Assembly: GCF_023856365.1 (NCBI RefSeq)
Contig: NC_064538.1
Span: forward strand, 15,618,435-15,682,434
Direction: 5' to 3'
Source: Brienomyrus brachyistius
Lineage: Eukaryota > Chordata > Actinopteri > Osteoglossiformes > Mormyridae
DNA: 64,000 nucleotides
This document shows, one piece after another, positions 23,001 to 34,707 of this stretch (positions are counted from its first letter, which is position 1; every line of letters starts with the position of its first letter). The position numbers and the translations under genes were made by a program. The notes beneath the pieces were generated by a model. The model was not told the origin of the DNA, made no database searches, and worked only from the letters and a program-made list of their open reading frames with translations.

Positions 23001-25819
23001 TAGAAACAAGGCAAATGATTCTAGGCCAAAGAATAATTAAGAAATATTAATATCACTGTGCTTCTTAACCCACATGTGACTTTCGTGACATAGCAGGGGG
23101 CAGCTAATTCAGCACCCCGGGAGCAGTTGCTTTGTGGCAGTACCTTGCTCATGGTATCTCAGTCGTGCCTTGCTGGTCGGTGATTCCAACCTGCAATCTT
23201 TCAATTACAAGTGCGCTTCCTTAACCATCAAGCCACCACTGATTATTTGAGGTACCCTGAGCAAGGTACCGCCCCCAAGCACTGCCCCTGCGGGCGCTGA
23301 ATTAGCTGCCCCCTGCTGTGTCACGAAAGTCACATATGGGTTAAATGCAGAGGACACATTTCGTTGTTGCGCACTGTGTGCTGTGGTGTGTCAACAATGA
23401 GCACTGATCACTAAATTCTAATTCTTGTCCCTCAGGGTCTTCCTGGGAACAAAGGAGAGAGAGGGGAGAAGGTAAGAAAGACCATCCATCCATTCATCTA
23501 TCCATGTTTCCATACATCTTCTAACCACTTATCCCAATCGAGGAATCAGGGGGCTCTATTCCTGATAGTATAGGGCACGAGAGTGGGGTGCATGTTGGGC
23601 AGGATGCCAGTGAGATTAAATATTTTGATAAATATTATGTATTAGTTCTGTACAGACACATGGCAGAGAGCTGAGCCAGGATTTGTCTCGTCGATTGTGA
23701 ATATTTTGCTTTGTGTTCCAGGGGGAACCACAGTCCCTTGCCAGTATTTACCAGCTGGTTACTCAGGCTTGTGAGCAGCTAGTACACAGTATGTATTGAT
23801 ATTTAATGTTTTCTGTAGTACTCTATACAACAATGAGAAATTGACTGTAATACAAAGATGATTCTGTTGCCAAATAATTTCCTTCATAAAACAATACTTG
23901 TGAAGTACGTTTGGTTTCTTTCTTCACACTGATACATTATTGCAGCACCATTAAAACGGGATATTTTTTCTTGGCAGATGAAGTTCTGAAGTTGGAGTCT
24001 GCCCTGCATGAGATTAGCCGAAAGCCTGTTCCACAGCAGGAGCCCGTGGGCCCCCCAGGAGAGCCCGGCATGCCAGGCACCAGAGGGCCTCCGGGACCCA
24101 GGGGGGGCCAGGGAAATCCAGGTACTAGGGGAAACCCCGGAAAGCCAGGATACCCTGGGGAACAAGGTAAGACAGTGGATGACTTTGTTTAACCAATTGT
24201 TTAAAAGACATATGCTGTCACCCCTCCGCAATGACATGGGTTAGGGGTGGAAGTTTCCCACAAATTTGCGACTAATACTTTGACTCCCATATCTTCAACC
24301 CATAACAGTCTGCTAGCCTGTCCAATATCTAAACCAACAGTACTGTACACTTGGCACGTTATACTTCTATGTGATTTCCTATCAAGAATTTTTATATAAT
24401 ATACAAACCATCTAAATTATTCCCCTGTATGTACAAAGTACTACTCTACGCACAAGGAGCACTACATTTTGGACCCGTTATTAAACTGAACAGTTTACAA
24501 TTTACTGCAAGAATCGTGAGATTCCACAGTCACAAAGACAGGTAACACATGACTGAGGCTGGTTGCCAAGACAAAGATGTGCTCCGTACCCAAGCCAAGA
24601 CTTCTAATATTAATGATATAGTATGCACTTACACTAACAAATATATTATGTATCACTAATATTTATGTATATGACTTAATGTGATCTAAGTCAAAAATCG
24701 TTTTTGGCTTATGTGTCATCTATGAGTTTCTGCGATCTTTCGGCAAGCTCCAAAAATATTCCCATTTAATTTTTCACGGCAAACGTGAAAAACCGGGCTA
24801 TTTACATCTGCACGCAGAGCATGGTGGAACATGCGTCCCGCCGGTGCTACAATACAAACAATCAAGATGAGATTGCCTGAAAAATATATTTGGAAATTAG
24901 GAAAATTGTACAAAGGGCTTCTGCTATATAAGAGGATAAACCATGGTGTGGTATTAACTTTTAATTGTATTCAACTATTCAAAATAGATGGTCTAGTAAG
25001 TGGTCTAACAGATCATCCTGTTTTTCTCCTCCAGGGCGGAGGGGGATTCCTGGGGAAAAGGGTAGTGCAGGGGCCAATGTACAGGGGCCCACGGGGATTA
25101 AGGGATTACCAGGTGAGTGTGTCATTTTGCTTATTGACAATGCTAATGCCGGTTCTGTAACATCCCTCTGTCAAAGTCCCACCTTTGACCCACATCGTGT
25201 GCATGAGCAGGTCTGCCAGGTGAGTCCAACCTAGGCGACACAGGGCCTCAAGGTCCGGATGGGAATCCTGGGGACACCGGGCCACCTGGAGCCACTGGCC
25301 AGCGTGGGGAAATGGGGCCCCCTGGTGTATGTGACAGCAGTGGCTGCAACAGAAGGAGTGATGCAGCAGGTACAGAAAATGCTCCTAAAGTGGTAGATCA
25401 CAGCATCAACAGACACCTGAGGGTTGCATTTGTGATAGAGATGTTTTTCAACAAAATACTGCCCTGGAGCATTATGGGAATCAATGTGGGAATTAATTGG
25501 GAATTAAATTCTGGAGGCTTGTTTTCAATGTAGACTACAAAATGCCCCCCATGAGATAAAAAAGGTACCTTTCATTTAGGGATCTTTTCCACCACACCAG
25601 GTACTGTACTTTTGGAACTGAACTTTTAGTACTTTCCCTTTTCCTTTACCTGGTCGAGCACTAGTACCAAAAGAACTAAAAGTATGGTACCTAGTGCAGT
25701 GGAAAAGCGTCCTTAGTATTAGTCGTTTTAGAGACCACTTTAATATTTCATATTAATGCAAATACATTTCACTCTCTTTACATTCTTCAGAAGATGCATT
25801 CTACAGTCTCCAGCCCTGA
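572..25819 (+). CDS. col20a1: FACIT collagen, probable collagen XX alpha-1 chain, 5' end outside window
   Basis: Secreted fibril-associated collagen. Exons by splice sites and phase: 572-730, 1856-2044, 2553-2720, 4071-4190, 5206-5370, 5874-6032, 7801-7970, 8994-9123, 9239-9384, 9648-9777, 10786-10925, 11324-11450, 11861-12000, 12580-12712, 13486-13628, 14770-14899, 15739-15855, 16072-16218, 16331-16387, 16679-16717, 16825-16963, 17872-18014, 18572-18681, 18992-19150, 19458-19535, 19760-19846, 20163-20216, 21064-21159, 21265-21318, 21418-21471, 22228-22281, 22494-22565, 23436-23471, 23722-23788, 23978-24166, 25035-25112, 25211-25369, 25791-25819. They join in one frame of about 1455 residues to a TGA. 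Order: linker, vWA, six FN3, TSPN, COL2, NC2, COL1, NC1. Collagen XIV has two vWA domains, XII has four, and XXI/XXII lack FN3, so XX fits best. Signal peptide and any N-terminal FN3 are not visible. The first two exons and the last exon are the least certain. Confidence 0.85.
731..1855 (+). other. col20a1: col20a1 intron, no feature seen
   Basis: The open frame 1096-1338 lacks family resemblance and convincing splice sites. I see nothing else. Confidence 0.45.
2721..4070 (+). other. col20a1: col20a1 intron with degenerate repeats
   Basis: Contains an LTR-like fragment (3230-3360) and a fragment around 3660-3755 whose repeated GTTCGTA motif resembles pogo/Tigger ends. A 12-base C run sits just before the acceptor at 4070. 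Confidence 0.5.
3230..3360 (-). mobile_element. LTR-like fragment, same family as 48966-49233
   Basis: Shares the layout TAATGACC(A/G)GACTGGG, then CACGAGGT, then CATGACAGTG with the element at 48966-49233, with gaps and substitutions between. Its outer end is degraded. Confidence 0.5.
4830..5120 (-). mobile_element. IS630/Tc1-like transposase HTH remnant
   Basis: On the minus strand a short frame (4903-5118) reads [20 protein letters not shown] and then [11 protein letters not shown]...SLS. This resembles the second helix-turn-helix part of IS630/Tc1/mariner-type transposases found in fish genomes. Only this piece is visible; no catalytic region or ends are seen. It sits in a col20a1 intron just upstream of the third vWA exon. 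Confidence 0.5.
6319..7584. mobile_element. hAT-like DNA transposon, non-autonomous
   Basis: Inverted ends TAGGGTGACCAGATAATC (from 6319) and GACTATCTGGTCACCCTA (to 7583) match closely. Flanks GGTTATAG (6311-6318) and GGTTACAG (7585-7592) form an 8-bp target duplication with one difference. Length about 1.27 kb. The inside holds a TG/CG microsatellite and no long transposase frame. It lies in the intron between the vWA and first FN3 exons. Confidence 0.65.
7336..7406. repeat. TG-rich microsatellite with G tract
   Basis: Runs of TG/CG dinucleotides followed by a 9-base G run, inside the hAT-like element. Confidence 0.8.
7801..9123 (+). other. col20a1: fibronectin type III repeat 1 after vWA
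   Basis: Encoded by exons 7801-7970 and 8994-9123, joined at phase 0 with phase 1 at the outer borders, the usual FN3 gene structure. The conserved Trp is in VRLSWTAP and the tyrosine-corner strand is [14 protein letters not shown]. The first exon also carries a short linker ([14 protein letters not shown]) from the vWA domain. Confidence 0.9.
8105..8205. repeat. degenerate palindromic MITE
   Basis: Contains CGGTTCTGTGCTTTTCCACTG and a mirrored AAACCCCAGCACCAAAGGAC, resembling the short foldback family seen more clearly at 25581-25711. Confidence 0.35.
9239..9777 (+). other. col20a1: fibronectin type III repeat 2
   Basis: Exons 9239-9384 and 9648-9777, phases 1-0-1. Core Trp in [18 protein letters not shown], tyrosine corner in [18 protein letters not shown]. 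The repeat ends with the usual ...AMAST before the phase 1 border. Confidence 0.9.
9778..10785 (+). other. col20a1: col20a1 intron, no feature seen
   Basis: No repeat ends or coding exon recognised; it ends in a good pyrimidine tract before the exon at 10786. Confidence 0.6.
10786..11450 (+). other. col20a1: fibronectin type III repeat 3
   Basis: Exons 10786-10925 and 11324-11450, phases 1-0-1. Starts with LPAPQSLQF, has core Trp in [19 protein letters not shown] and tyrosine corner in [18 protein letters not shown]. Confidence 0.9.
11861..12712 (+). other. col20a1: fibronectin type III repeat 4
   Basis: Exons 11861-12000 and 12580-12712, phases 1-0-1. Core Trp in [19 protein letters not shown], tyrosine corner in [18 protein letters not shown]. 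The donor after 12000 is GTTGGT, weaker than its neighbours. A minisatellite starts directly after the second exon. Confidence 0.9.
12078..12420. mobile_element. Tc1-type non-autonomous element (MITE)
   Basis: Left end CAGTCGGCACCATAAATATT after TA, and right end TGTCCAAATATTTACGGTAT before TA, are imperfect inverted copies. About 340 bp, no transposase. It lies between the two exons of FN3 repeat 4. Confidence 0.6.
12721..13345. repeat. minisatellite of ~20-bp units
   Basis: About 30 imperfect copies of a unit like ACACACCTGTAGTCTG(G)AC in a col20a1 intron. Variants alternate TGTAGTCTGA, TGTGGCCTGA and TGGTGCCCGA, so some blocks look like higher-order repeats. The regular unit keeps reverse frames open and produces spurious ORFs. 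Confidence 0.9.
13486..14899 (+). other. col20a1: fibronectin type III repeat 5
   Basis: Exons 13486-13628 and 14770-14899, phases 1-0-1. Core Trp in [20 protein letters not shown], tyrosine corner in [18 protein letters not shown] hAT element occupies the intron between its two exons. Confidence 0.9.
13751..14593. mobile_element. hAT-family DNA transposon, non-autonomous
   Basis: Starts CAGGGTATCTCAACCACTGG and ends AAGTTTGGTATCCACTG, which are imperfect inverted ends. It is flanked by a perfect 8-bp duplication CTTTAAGT (13743-13750 and 14594-14601), the hAT signature. 843 bp, no transposase frame. Inserted in the intron of FN3 repeat 5. Confidence 0.75.
14943..15643 (+). mobile_element. 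solo LTR
   Basis: Begins TGTCAGGG and ends CCGTGACA, giving the TG...CA ends with a 5-bp inverted TGTCA/TGACA. It is flanked by identical 5-bp copies ATGAC (14938-14942 and 15644-15648). Inside is AATAAA at 15540-15545, followed by a TGTTGTGTCCTGTG tract, as in an R/U5 region. 701 bp, no internal retroelement genes, so a solo LTR left by recombination. Sense orientation in a col20a1 intron. Confidence 0.8.
15739..16218 (+). other. col20a1: fibronectin type III repeat 6
   Basis: Exons 15739-15855 and 16072-16218. Here the internal junction is phase 1 rather than the phase 0 of the five other repeats. Core Trp in [18 protein letters not shown], tyrosine corner in [16 protein letters not shown]. 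It has two unusual cysteines (in SLCMSW and SHCFSN) that could pair across the sheet, which is inference. Confidence 0.88.
16331..19535 (+). other. col20a1: Pro-rich linker plus thrombospondin N-terminal-like (laminin G) domain
   Basis: A 19-codon proline-rich exon (16331-16387) leads into [13 protein letters not shown] (16679-16717) and then the TSPN domain in exons 16825-16963, 17872-18014, 18572-18681, 18992-19150 and 19458-19535. Hallmarks are [57 protein letters not shown] and [16 protein letters not shown], matching the FACIT collagen TSPN/NC3 region. The acceptor at 17872 is the one that keeps the frame (gives [12 protein letters not shown]); the next AG at 17889 would not. Confidence 0.92.
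20458..20598. repeat. GTGTATGTGA-type microsatellite
   Basis: About 140 bp of GT dinucleotides interspersed with ATGTGAG, in a col20a1 intron. Confidence 0.9.
20615..20725 (+). repeat. dispersed LINE/SINE-type 3' tail repeat
   Basis: Contains CCCATCCTGGGTTGTTCTCTG, then a GGCTCCAGACCCCCTGCAACC segment and ends in AAAATGGATGGATGG. The same family is at 39430-39592 and, reversed, at 49825-50095. Confidence 0.6.
20846..20985. repeat. hAT-like short repeat
   Basis: Starts CAGGGTTCCCCAAATCCAGT and shows a weak dyad around the sequence GCTAATTACC. Common appearance of short hAT-derived repeats in fish; ends not resolved. Confidence 0.35.
21869..22068. mobile_element. foldback hAT-like MITE
   Basis: About 65-bp arms are inverted copies: left CCCACTGCCCAGCTTGTTTTCC and ATCCCTGCCC, right GGGCAGGGATAGC and GGAAAACAAGCAGGGCAGTG. 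No duplication could be confirmed. In a col20a1 intron. Confidence 0.6.
22650..22762. repeat. tandem repeat of ~15-bp units
   Basis: Seven to eight copies of TTTAGCCCCGAGTAA-like units, with AAGT or GAGT variants. No spacers, so simple tandem array. Confidence 0.85.
23067..23345. repeat. head-to-head pair of a tRNA-like SINE (foldback)
   Basis: Arm one (from ACCCACATGTGACTTTCGTG) and arm two (to CACGAAAGTCACATATGGGT) are inverted copies over more than 100 bp, including GGGGGCAGCTAATTCAGC and GCTGAATTAGCTGCCCCC. A tRNA-like stretch with CTTAACCATCAAGCCACCAC lies in the middle. A single copy is at 43165-43408. Confidence 0.65.
25581..25711. mobile_element. short foldback MITE
   Basis: Left CTTTTCCACCACACCAGGTA and right TACCTAGTGCAGTGGAAAAG are inverted copies, each followed by an inner GTACTTTT-type motif. 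About 130 bp, in the last col20a1 intron. Confidence 0.6.
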
Positions 25820-27096
25820 ATGCTGGTGGATGACTCCATTCCACGATTGCCCCGCGTTCACTTTCACCCCATTCAGACACAGTTCCTTTGTTTCTTATTG
25901 AAATTGAAAGTACTTTATTTTGAGCAAAGGCTTATTTCTGGACAAAGACCAGCAATGAGATGAACAGCTAACAGATATGGCTGCTAGAGCCGTCAGTCAG
26001 GCATTAGTGATTAGTGGGAGGGATAGAAAATGCGTTTGCATGAGCTTGTGCTGTAACAGTCAGAAAGGATTTGATCGCAGGTAGGAAATTCTGATTTCAA
26101 CTTTGTCCTCAATGGCATGATTTAAGGCATTATTTTAAACCATATATAATGCACCTGATATTTTCCTCACCAAGTGCCTCATTTGTTAGAACTGAGTATT
26201 GGATTAGATCATCCGCTTGCAGAAAAAAAACTGTACTTGCCCCAAATGCTCAGCTTGTTAAACACAATTCACAGTAGTGTTATCAGTCTAAGACTGTAAA
26301 ACTTAAGCTTGTGTAACAGATATTTATCTTTATGGGTATTATAAAAATGTCTTTTATATATATGAAAGCTACACATTCTAATTTTTTTTATTGTTTTTCA
26401 TATGTGTTGGTATTTATTATTTATACCTTTAAAATACTTTTCCAATATGAAAGGGATTTCCTATAAGAAACATTTTATAGAAAAAAAAATGTCTGTAATT
26501 TGAAAAAGAACTACTCAGGCACTGAAATATTTGTCAATTGCTTCTGGTTGTTCTCATATTTATGTAATATAACAAAAATCTCATTTTAAATGTACTTTAA
26601 AAGTGTATTTACACTGTCTGAAGTAAAATTACAATGCATAGATTTGTTTAATTGATAAACCATACACTGTGATGACCATTACATATATCTGTTGAATATT
26701 TAATATGTACTTTACGTCTTTGCCCATCATATTTTTTTAAACAGCAGGTAGTGTTTTTGTTGCTGAAAATTAACTCAATTCCATGTTTTTCGTTTAGCTT
26801 TTCCTTTTAGTTTGTTGCTGTGAAATGCTTTTTATAACCAAAGACTGATGTGGTTTGTAAATGTATTGTGCAGTATACATTTAAGTGGGCTTTGTATGAA
26901 AATTGTTTCATGGCATTATACATAATGGTTGAACAATAACAACTGCCCACTTAATTCTGAAATTGTTAATATAACATAACCACTCTTTAAAACATTCAGC
27001 TGTGCTATACTTTTGTGAATGTTTTGGTGTTGATGTTGTCCCTTCATCACAAACAAATGGGCATTGACATTGACAACACGTTATATTCAATGACAT

Positions 27097-27684
27097 ACAG
27101 TAAATAACATTGGACAAATTTGTTGGTACCCTTCCACAATCTCTAAAATAACTTGAAACTGACAAAAGTTTAATCGCATCCCTTATTGTTTATTCCATAT
27201 GTAACACAAATCGGATGTTGCTTTTGATTATTGATTTAGTTGAATATTTTATATAATAAAGCAAATGAAAATGGTACAGACAAAAAAGATGGTCGCCTTA
27301 ATTTAATATTTTGTGACATCACCTTTTGCTGCAATCACTGCTAACAAGCGATCTCTGTGTTTCACAATGAAACGTCTGCACTTACCAGCAGGTAGTCTGG
27401 CCCACTCTTCCTGAGCAAACTGCTCAAGCTGTCTCTGGTTTGAAGGGTGGCGTCTCCACACTGCAATTTGAAGATCTTTCCATAGATGTCCAAGAGTATT
27501 AAGATCTGGGCTCATGGAGGGCCATTTAAAAACAGTCCAATGTTTTGCTCTCAACCATTCTTGAGTGCTTTTAGCTGTATGTTTTGGGTCATTATCCTGT
27601 TGGTGGACCCATGACCTGTGACTGAGGCTGAGCTTTCTGACACTGGGCAGTGTGTTTCGCTCCAGGATGCCTTGGTGTGTGAAT
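27097..27684 (-). mobile_element. Tc1/mariner element, 5'-truncated
   Basis: Right end after TA at 27095 contains TTTGTTGGTACCCTT, a Tc1 terminal repeat. A minus-strand frame (27303 to about 27660) shows the transposase C-terminal half: DNDPKHTAKSTQEWL, MSPDLNTLGHLWKDLQ (D and terminal acidic region of DDE) and SKPAGK-like tail KCRRFIVKHRDR. The N-terminal half is missing and the break coincides with the microsatellite at 27685. Confidence 0.85.
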
Positions 27685-27687
27685 GTA

Positions 27688-27781
<94 letters not shown>

Positions 27782-27784
27782 CAT
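27685..27784. repeat. palindromic TG-TA-CA microsatellite
   Basis: About 26 bases of TG, then about 40 bases of TA, then ACATACATAC and CA repeats. The array is almost self-complementary and could form a long hairpin. Confidence 0.9.
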
Positions 27785-28573
27785 AAAATCTTTTGTCTGA
27801 TTTCCTGTTACTTTTCATCAGGACAACAATCGAGAATTCTTTGGGTCACTGAGCAGACAGAAAATAAGAGAAGAGGGAAACACATGGCAACTATGTTCTT
27901 TCTTGTATGCAAACTTAGAAGCAGAAAGGTTTCATAGCAGGACACATAACATCCCACAGAAACAACTTCTTGACAGGACTACTAAAAAGGGAACAATATT
28001 GCCCCATATACTACCTGCCTTGATATCATGGATTCTGTACAGAATGAAGGTTAGGCTGCAATCATAAGAAAAAGATGTTTCAATTGGCAGATTATTGTCA
28101 ATTCCTAAAACAAAACAAAGTCTTGCTTAATACCACCAAACCAACTTTAGTAGCAAAATTAGCAGCGTAATTGACAAAAATCAAAATACAGAATAGCTGC
28201 AGTATTATTCCTGATTTTCGTACAGCATTTTGATAATGATATTCAACTACACATGGACTTTTAAAAAACCGCGGAACCCGCCATACGAGCTACACCGTTT
28301 ACTAGTGTATTAGGCCATATCTTTAAAAATATATTTCTATGCAATTGTCAAAGCTATGCAAAGCTTTTCAAAAGCTTTACAGCATACGGCTTTGTACGAA
28401 TTTGAAACTTTCGTACGCATATTTGTATGTAGATGTTTGTATTTATAAAGAAAAACTAACCCTGAAAAAGTTTCCACATTTACTTATGGTTGACAGCAAT
28501 TGTACGAAGGTTGTTTGAAAGTCGTCCTCCCGTGCTGCAGATGGCAGCAAAGCCTTTTTACAATTTTGCTTGA

Positions 28574-31086
<2,513 letters not shown>

Positions 31087-31878
31087 TGCTTTGTCTGATT
31101 ACCCAGACTCACCTGGATTGCCACTAGTCACTTAATTTGATTTAATTGAGTTTTCATTCCAAACTTCTCTTGCTCCAGTACAGTGATAACACAGGAGGGA
31201 GATTGTAGTTGAATGCTGACTCTGTATGAAAGATTCAGTAATCCCAGCTTCTGTCTGTGCCGGAAGCTCACAGTACTGTTCAGATAGTTGTACCTAAAGA
31301 CTTGCACTTACACTTTGAACCCTATTTTGTACTTTTTACCTGAGATTTACTCAAAGAGTAACTGTGTCATGAACCCATAAACAAAGTTACATTTATTATG
31401 GACTATTTTACCATTACAGATCACAAATTCCATAATACCATCACTAGTTTATGGTCATAATCATATTTGGACTGATTTCCTAAAGACTGCTTGAAGTTTG
31501 AAGATATAAGTTAATAGAATTCCAATCAAAGACACATCTTTGCTGACCAGTATGAACAAAACCCATTTTACATTTTGCGGTCCTTCCACATTTTTGTTGC
31601 ATGGAAGATCAGTGTTCGTCTTGTAATTTACATTCAGAGACTAAAAGTCCAGTGTGTTTCTTAGGCTTAACATGATGTCACATTGTGTCACACGGTTTGG
31701 GAACCAGGTTTTTAAAACCCCTTTGCTCAGTTTACGTCTGCTTTGTTTGTAGTTATGATGGCAGGTCTTGGAGGGGAAGCCTTCATTGTTTGTTATTGTA
31801 TCAAGCACTTCAGTGGAAGATACCATTACCCTCTTCAAATGTAGCACAGCCATCTTTGATTAATGTAAAGCACTAGGA

Positions 31879-31884
31879 AATAAA
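31879..31884 (+). terminator. dpm1: candidate dpm1 polyadenylation signal
   Basis: First AATAAA noticed after the dpm1 stop codon. Position is plausible, but no transcript evidence is available. Confidence 0.35.
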
Positions 31885-34028
31885 TACATTATCACTGAAA
31901 ACAATTCAAAATGGCAAATCACTGGCAAATGTGTTATGTCTGTTCATATTTTTTTTCCACTGATGTACAATCGGGTTGGTGGTATGTGCATTCAGTCCAG
32001 TGCTGAGCAATGACAGGAGATGATCTTTGTTGTTTTGAGTCAGATCCCAGGAGATAATTCATAATTTATTTCCTAAAGTCCAATGGCAACTGAAAGGAAT
32101 GTTGAGTGAAGTATTATAACAACACTTGAATTTGATATTTGCATTACAAATTACGATTTTATTTTTTCACCTCTGGAAAGCCATACATTTTCTCTCGCCT
32201 GAATGCATGTGCTGTTCTAGACTTATTTTTATGTTTACTTGCAACTTATTTTTTTCATTTGAGTACACACTTGGGTATGGAAATTGCAAGTAACATTCTT
32301 ATCTCCACAACTCCATTTATTCAGGTTTAATTTACTACAATGCAGGCATTATGAAAATATGATTTGTACTTGCCCCAAGTTTTTTTTTTTCCTTTTCTTT
32401 TCTCACATTTCTTCTATTGCTCACATTAAATGCTGCGTGTTTCACAAAGCATTCCTCTCCTCATACACGCATGTTTCATTCAACTATATCCTGATCTGGG
32501 TCACAGGGAGACCAGGGTCCACAGGGACAGGATGGATGCCAGTCCATCATTAGGGCAATTTAGAGATGCCAATCAAGCAGGCTGTGTATTTTTCAAGCGG
32601 CTGGAGGAAAGCTACATGACACAGGAAGAACATACAAATTCTGCAGACTTGGTTTGTAAGCAGAAAAAGAAATGTCAACCCTGAGTTTGACCTGCTGAGT
32701 CACTATGCCAATGCTCTTCCAATTCAAGAACATAACGGATAGAAGAAAGACAACCGCATTGTAAGTTATTAAAATTCCACATAAAACGAGACGTATAATT
32801 ATGTTTCTCAACCTGGTCCTTCGGAACCCCTGGACAGCCCACATTTTTGCTCCCTGCCGAGGACCAGGTTGGGAGACATGAGAGGAACTAAAAAGACAGG
32901 AAGTTGTAAGGTAAAATAGCAGTTGGGACAATAATAACTTGCTGCCCAATTCTGAAAAATGGGCGCAAGTTATGTGCGTACAGAGTTAGAGCCGTGTTAG
33001 TTCATCCAGTTGTGTTCATATACTGTACATAGAGTACTGTGTAAAAGTCTTAGGTAGTCAAAGCAAATGATGTTTATGATTTTCATATTGGTGTAAAACT
33101 GTGGTATTATAACAAGTCAAAGTGTGTTAGCCTGACCATTTCAAAACCTAAAGTCACTCTAGGATTTCCAGCAACCATCCAATACACCACTGTATTACTA
33201 ACATACCATATTTAGGTAATCAATACTTGATTGTGTTATTTAACAGATTTAATTTACTTCTTGAGCTGGTGGTGGAATTTTAAGAAGTACATGGAATGGC
33301 TGTGAGCTGTTCCTGAGGAGAGGTTTGGGAACCCAAGTAGCCATCCAACTATACATGAATAACTTATTGAAGAATAGTAGAAATTGCTGTTGGTTTATAT
33401 TATGTCGATTATCTTTTTGCATATGTTCTAACGTTATCCATTTTTGAATGCAGAGGAGAAAAACAGGTTAGAGAGTGTGTGTGTGTATATTTGTATATAT
33501 GAATGAATGAATGCAAAGAAAAGAAAAATTAATAACTGTATGCATGCTTGTTTTAGCTCTCACATGTCACTGTACTGTCTTTGTCACTGCAGATTACTGC
33601 ACCTGTACTTTGTTAGGATATTTGAGATTCTATTGGTATATTTGTATATTATCCCTCCATGCAATGTTTCACATTTTTAATTCAACATATTAGGCCTGCC
33701 AGTGTGATTATGACTACTTTCTGTACTTACTGTACCTGTATGATCTCATGTTGTAACATTATACAAGTGTCTTCTAATTTAGGTTATGTTCGTGTAGACT
33801 GGTACATTTTCAATCAATTTTAACGTGCCAAGCATTGCAAGAAGTCCTAAATTTGTTATCGGAGTCTTCTGATTTGGGAAAATGGGAACCAGGGAAAATG
33901 GGAACCAGACCTTCTATTGCATTGTGGGGCACTGTAAATAAAAAGAGATGCTTTGTAGAAACACATTCTTACCATGAATTCACAGATGACTCCGTAGATC
34001 AAATGGGAATATTTTTAGTAACCAAGTA

Positions 34029-34707
34029 CAGTGGTATATTGTAACACGAACTTAATTAGTTCGATAAGGCTTGTCGAGTTTCGACTTTGACCTCGACCAC
34101 AACTAATTTCCCCATATGAAATAATGTAAATTTAATAGGTTCCAGACCCCCAAATGATTGCCTATTTAAAATTATGTACCTACATAACCAATGATTAAAA
34201 GGATTACCACTCAATATAAAAGTAGTGCACACATGAAAAAGCACACACACACACAAAAGCAATAAACATGAAATAAACGACAGTCTCGTACTCCGAAGCG
34301 AAAACAAACGACAACCACCGTCAAGTCTCCCTACAATCTCACTTTTAAGCGCCACAGTTACTCTCACCACTTTCGCATTTCGTTTGCTGCTCTCACGACA
34401 AACTTTCATGATGATGATGATTACTGTATCACTAAATGTACTGTAAATAAAGCACACGAAATTCTCACCGAACACACAATGTTCGTAGAGAACTCTGTAG
34501 AGAGGTACCGCCAGACCGAGAGCGATAGGCATCAGCATCCCAGTAGGTCCATGTGTCTTTGTTTCAGCCCACCAGAGACGCTTCTCGGTCCGTACAAGTT
34601 TTAGCAGGAACGGTCGAGTTACAATATTTCGGTTAAGGTACAAGTCGAAAAAAATTCATCAGGCCCGTTCGACGTCCGAGTTGGTAGAGTTAAGAGGCGT
34701 TCTACTG
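34029..34707 (-). mobile_element. pogo/Tigger-like element, non-autonomous
   Basis: Starts CAGTGGTATATTG after TA (34027-34028) and ends GCGTTCTACTG before TA (34708-34709). Both ends carry CGAACTTAA/GGTTAAGG-like and TCGAG motifs in inverted arrangement. A minus-strand frame contains KVVRVTVALKSEIVGRLDGG, like the N-terminal helix-turn-helix of pogo/Tigger transposases. 679 bp, catalytic domain absent. In the dpm1-adnp spacer. Confidence 0.6.

Larger units (their letters stand above)
19760..25819 (+). other. col20a1: collagenous region COL2-NC2-COL1 and NC1 tail
   Basis: Exon 19760-19846 ends the NC3 tail with three cysteines and starts Gly-X-Y. COL2 is built from 54, 96, 54, 54, 54, 72 and 36-nt exons, in-frame multiples typical of collagen genes. 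NC2 (23722-23788 and the start of 23978-24166) holds [12 protein letters not shown] and [16 protein letters not shown], a helical trimerisation-type segment. COL1 follows and ends in [12 protein letters not shown], the FACIT COL1/NC1 signature of two cysteines four residues apart. COL2 has one break in Gly-X-Y at [11 protein letters not shown], and COL1 has small breaks near GANVQG and GESNLG. The last exon 25791-25819 adds EDAFYSLQP then TGA; it is chosen by a good acceptor and matching phase 1, with no homology check. Confidence 0.88.
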
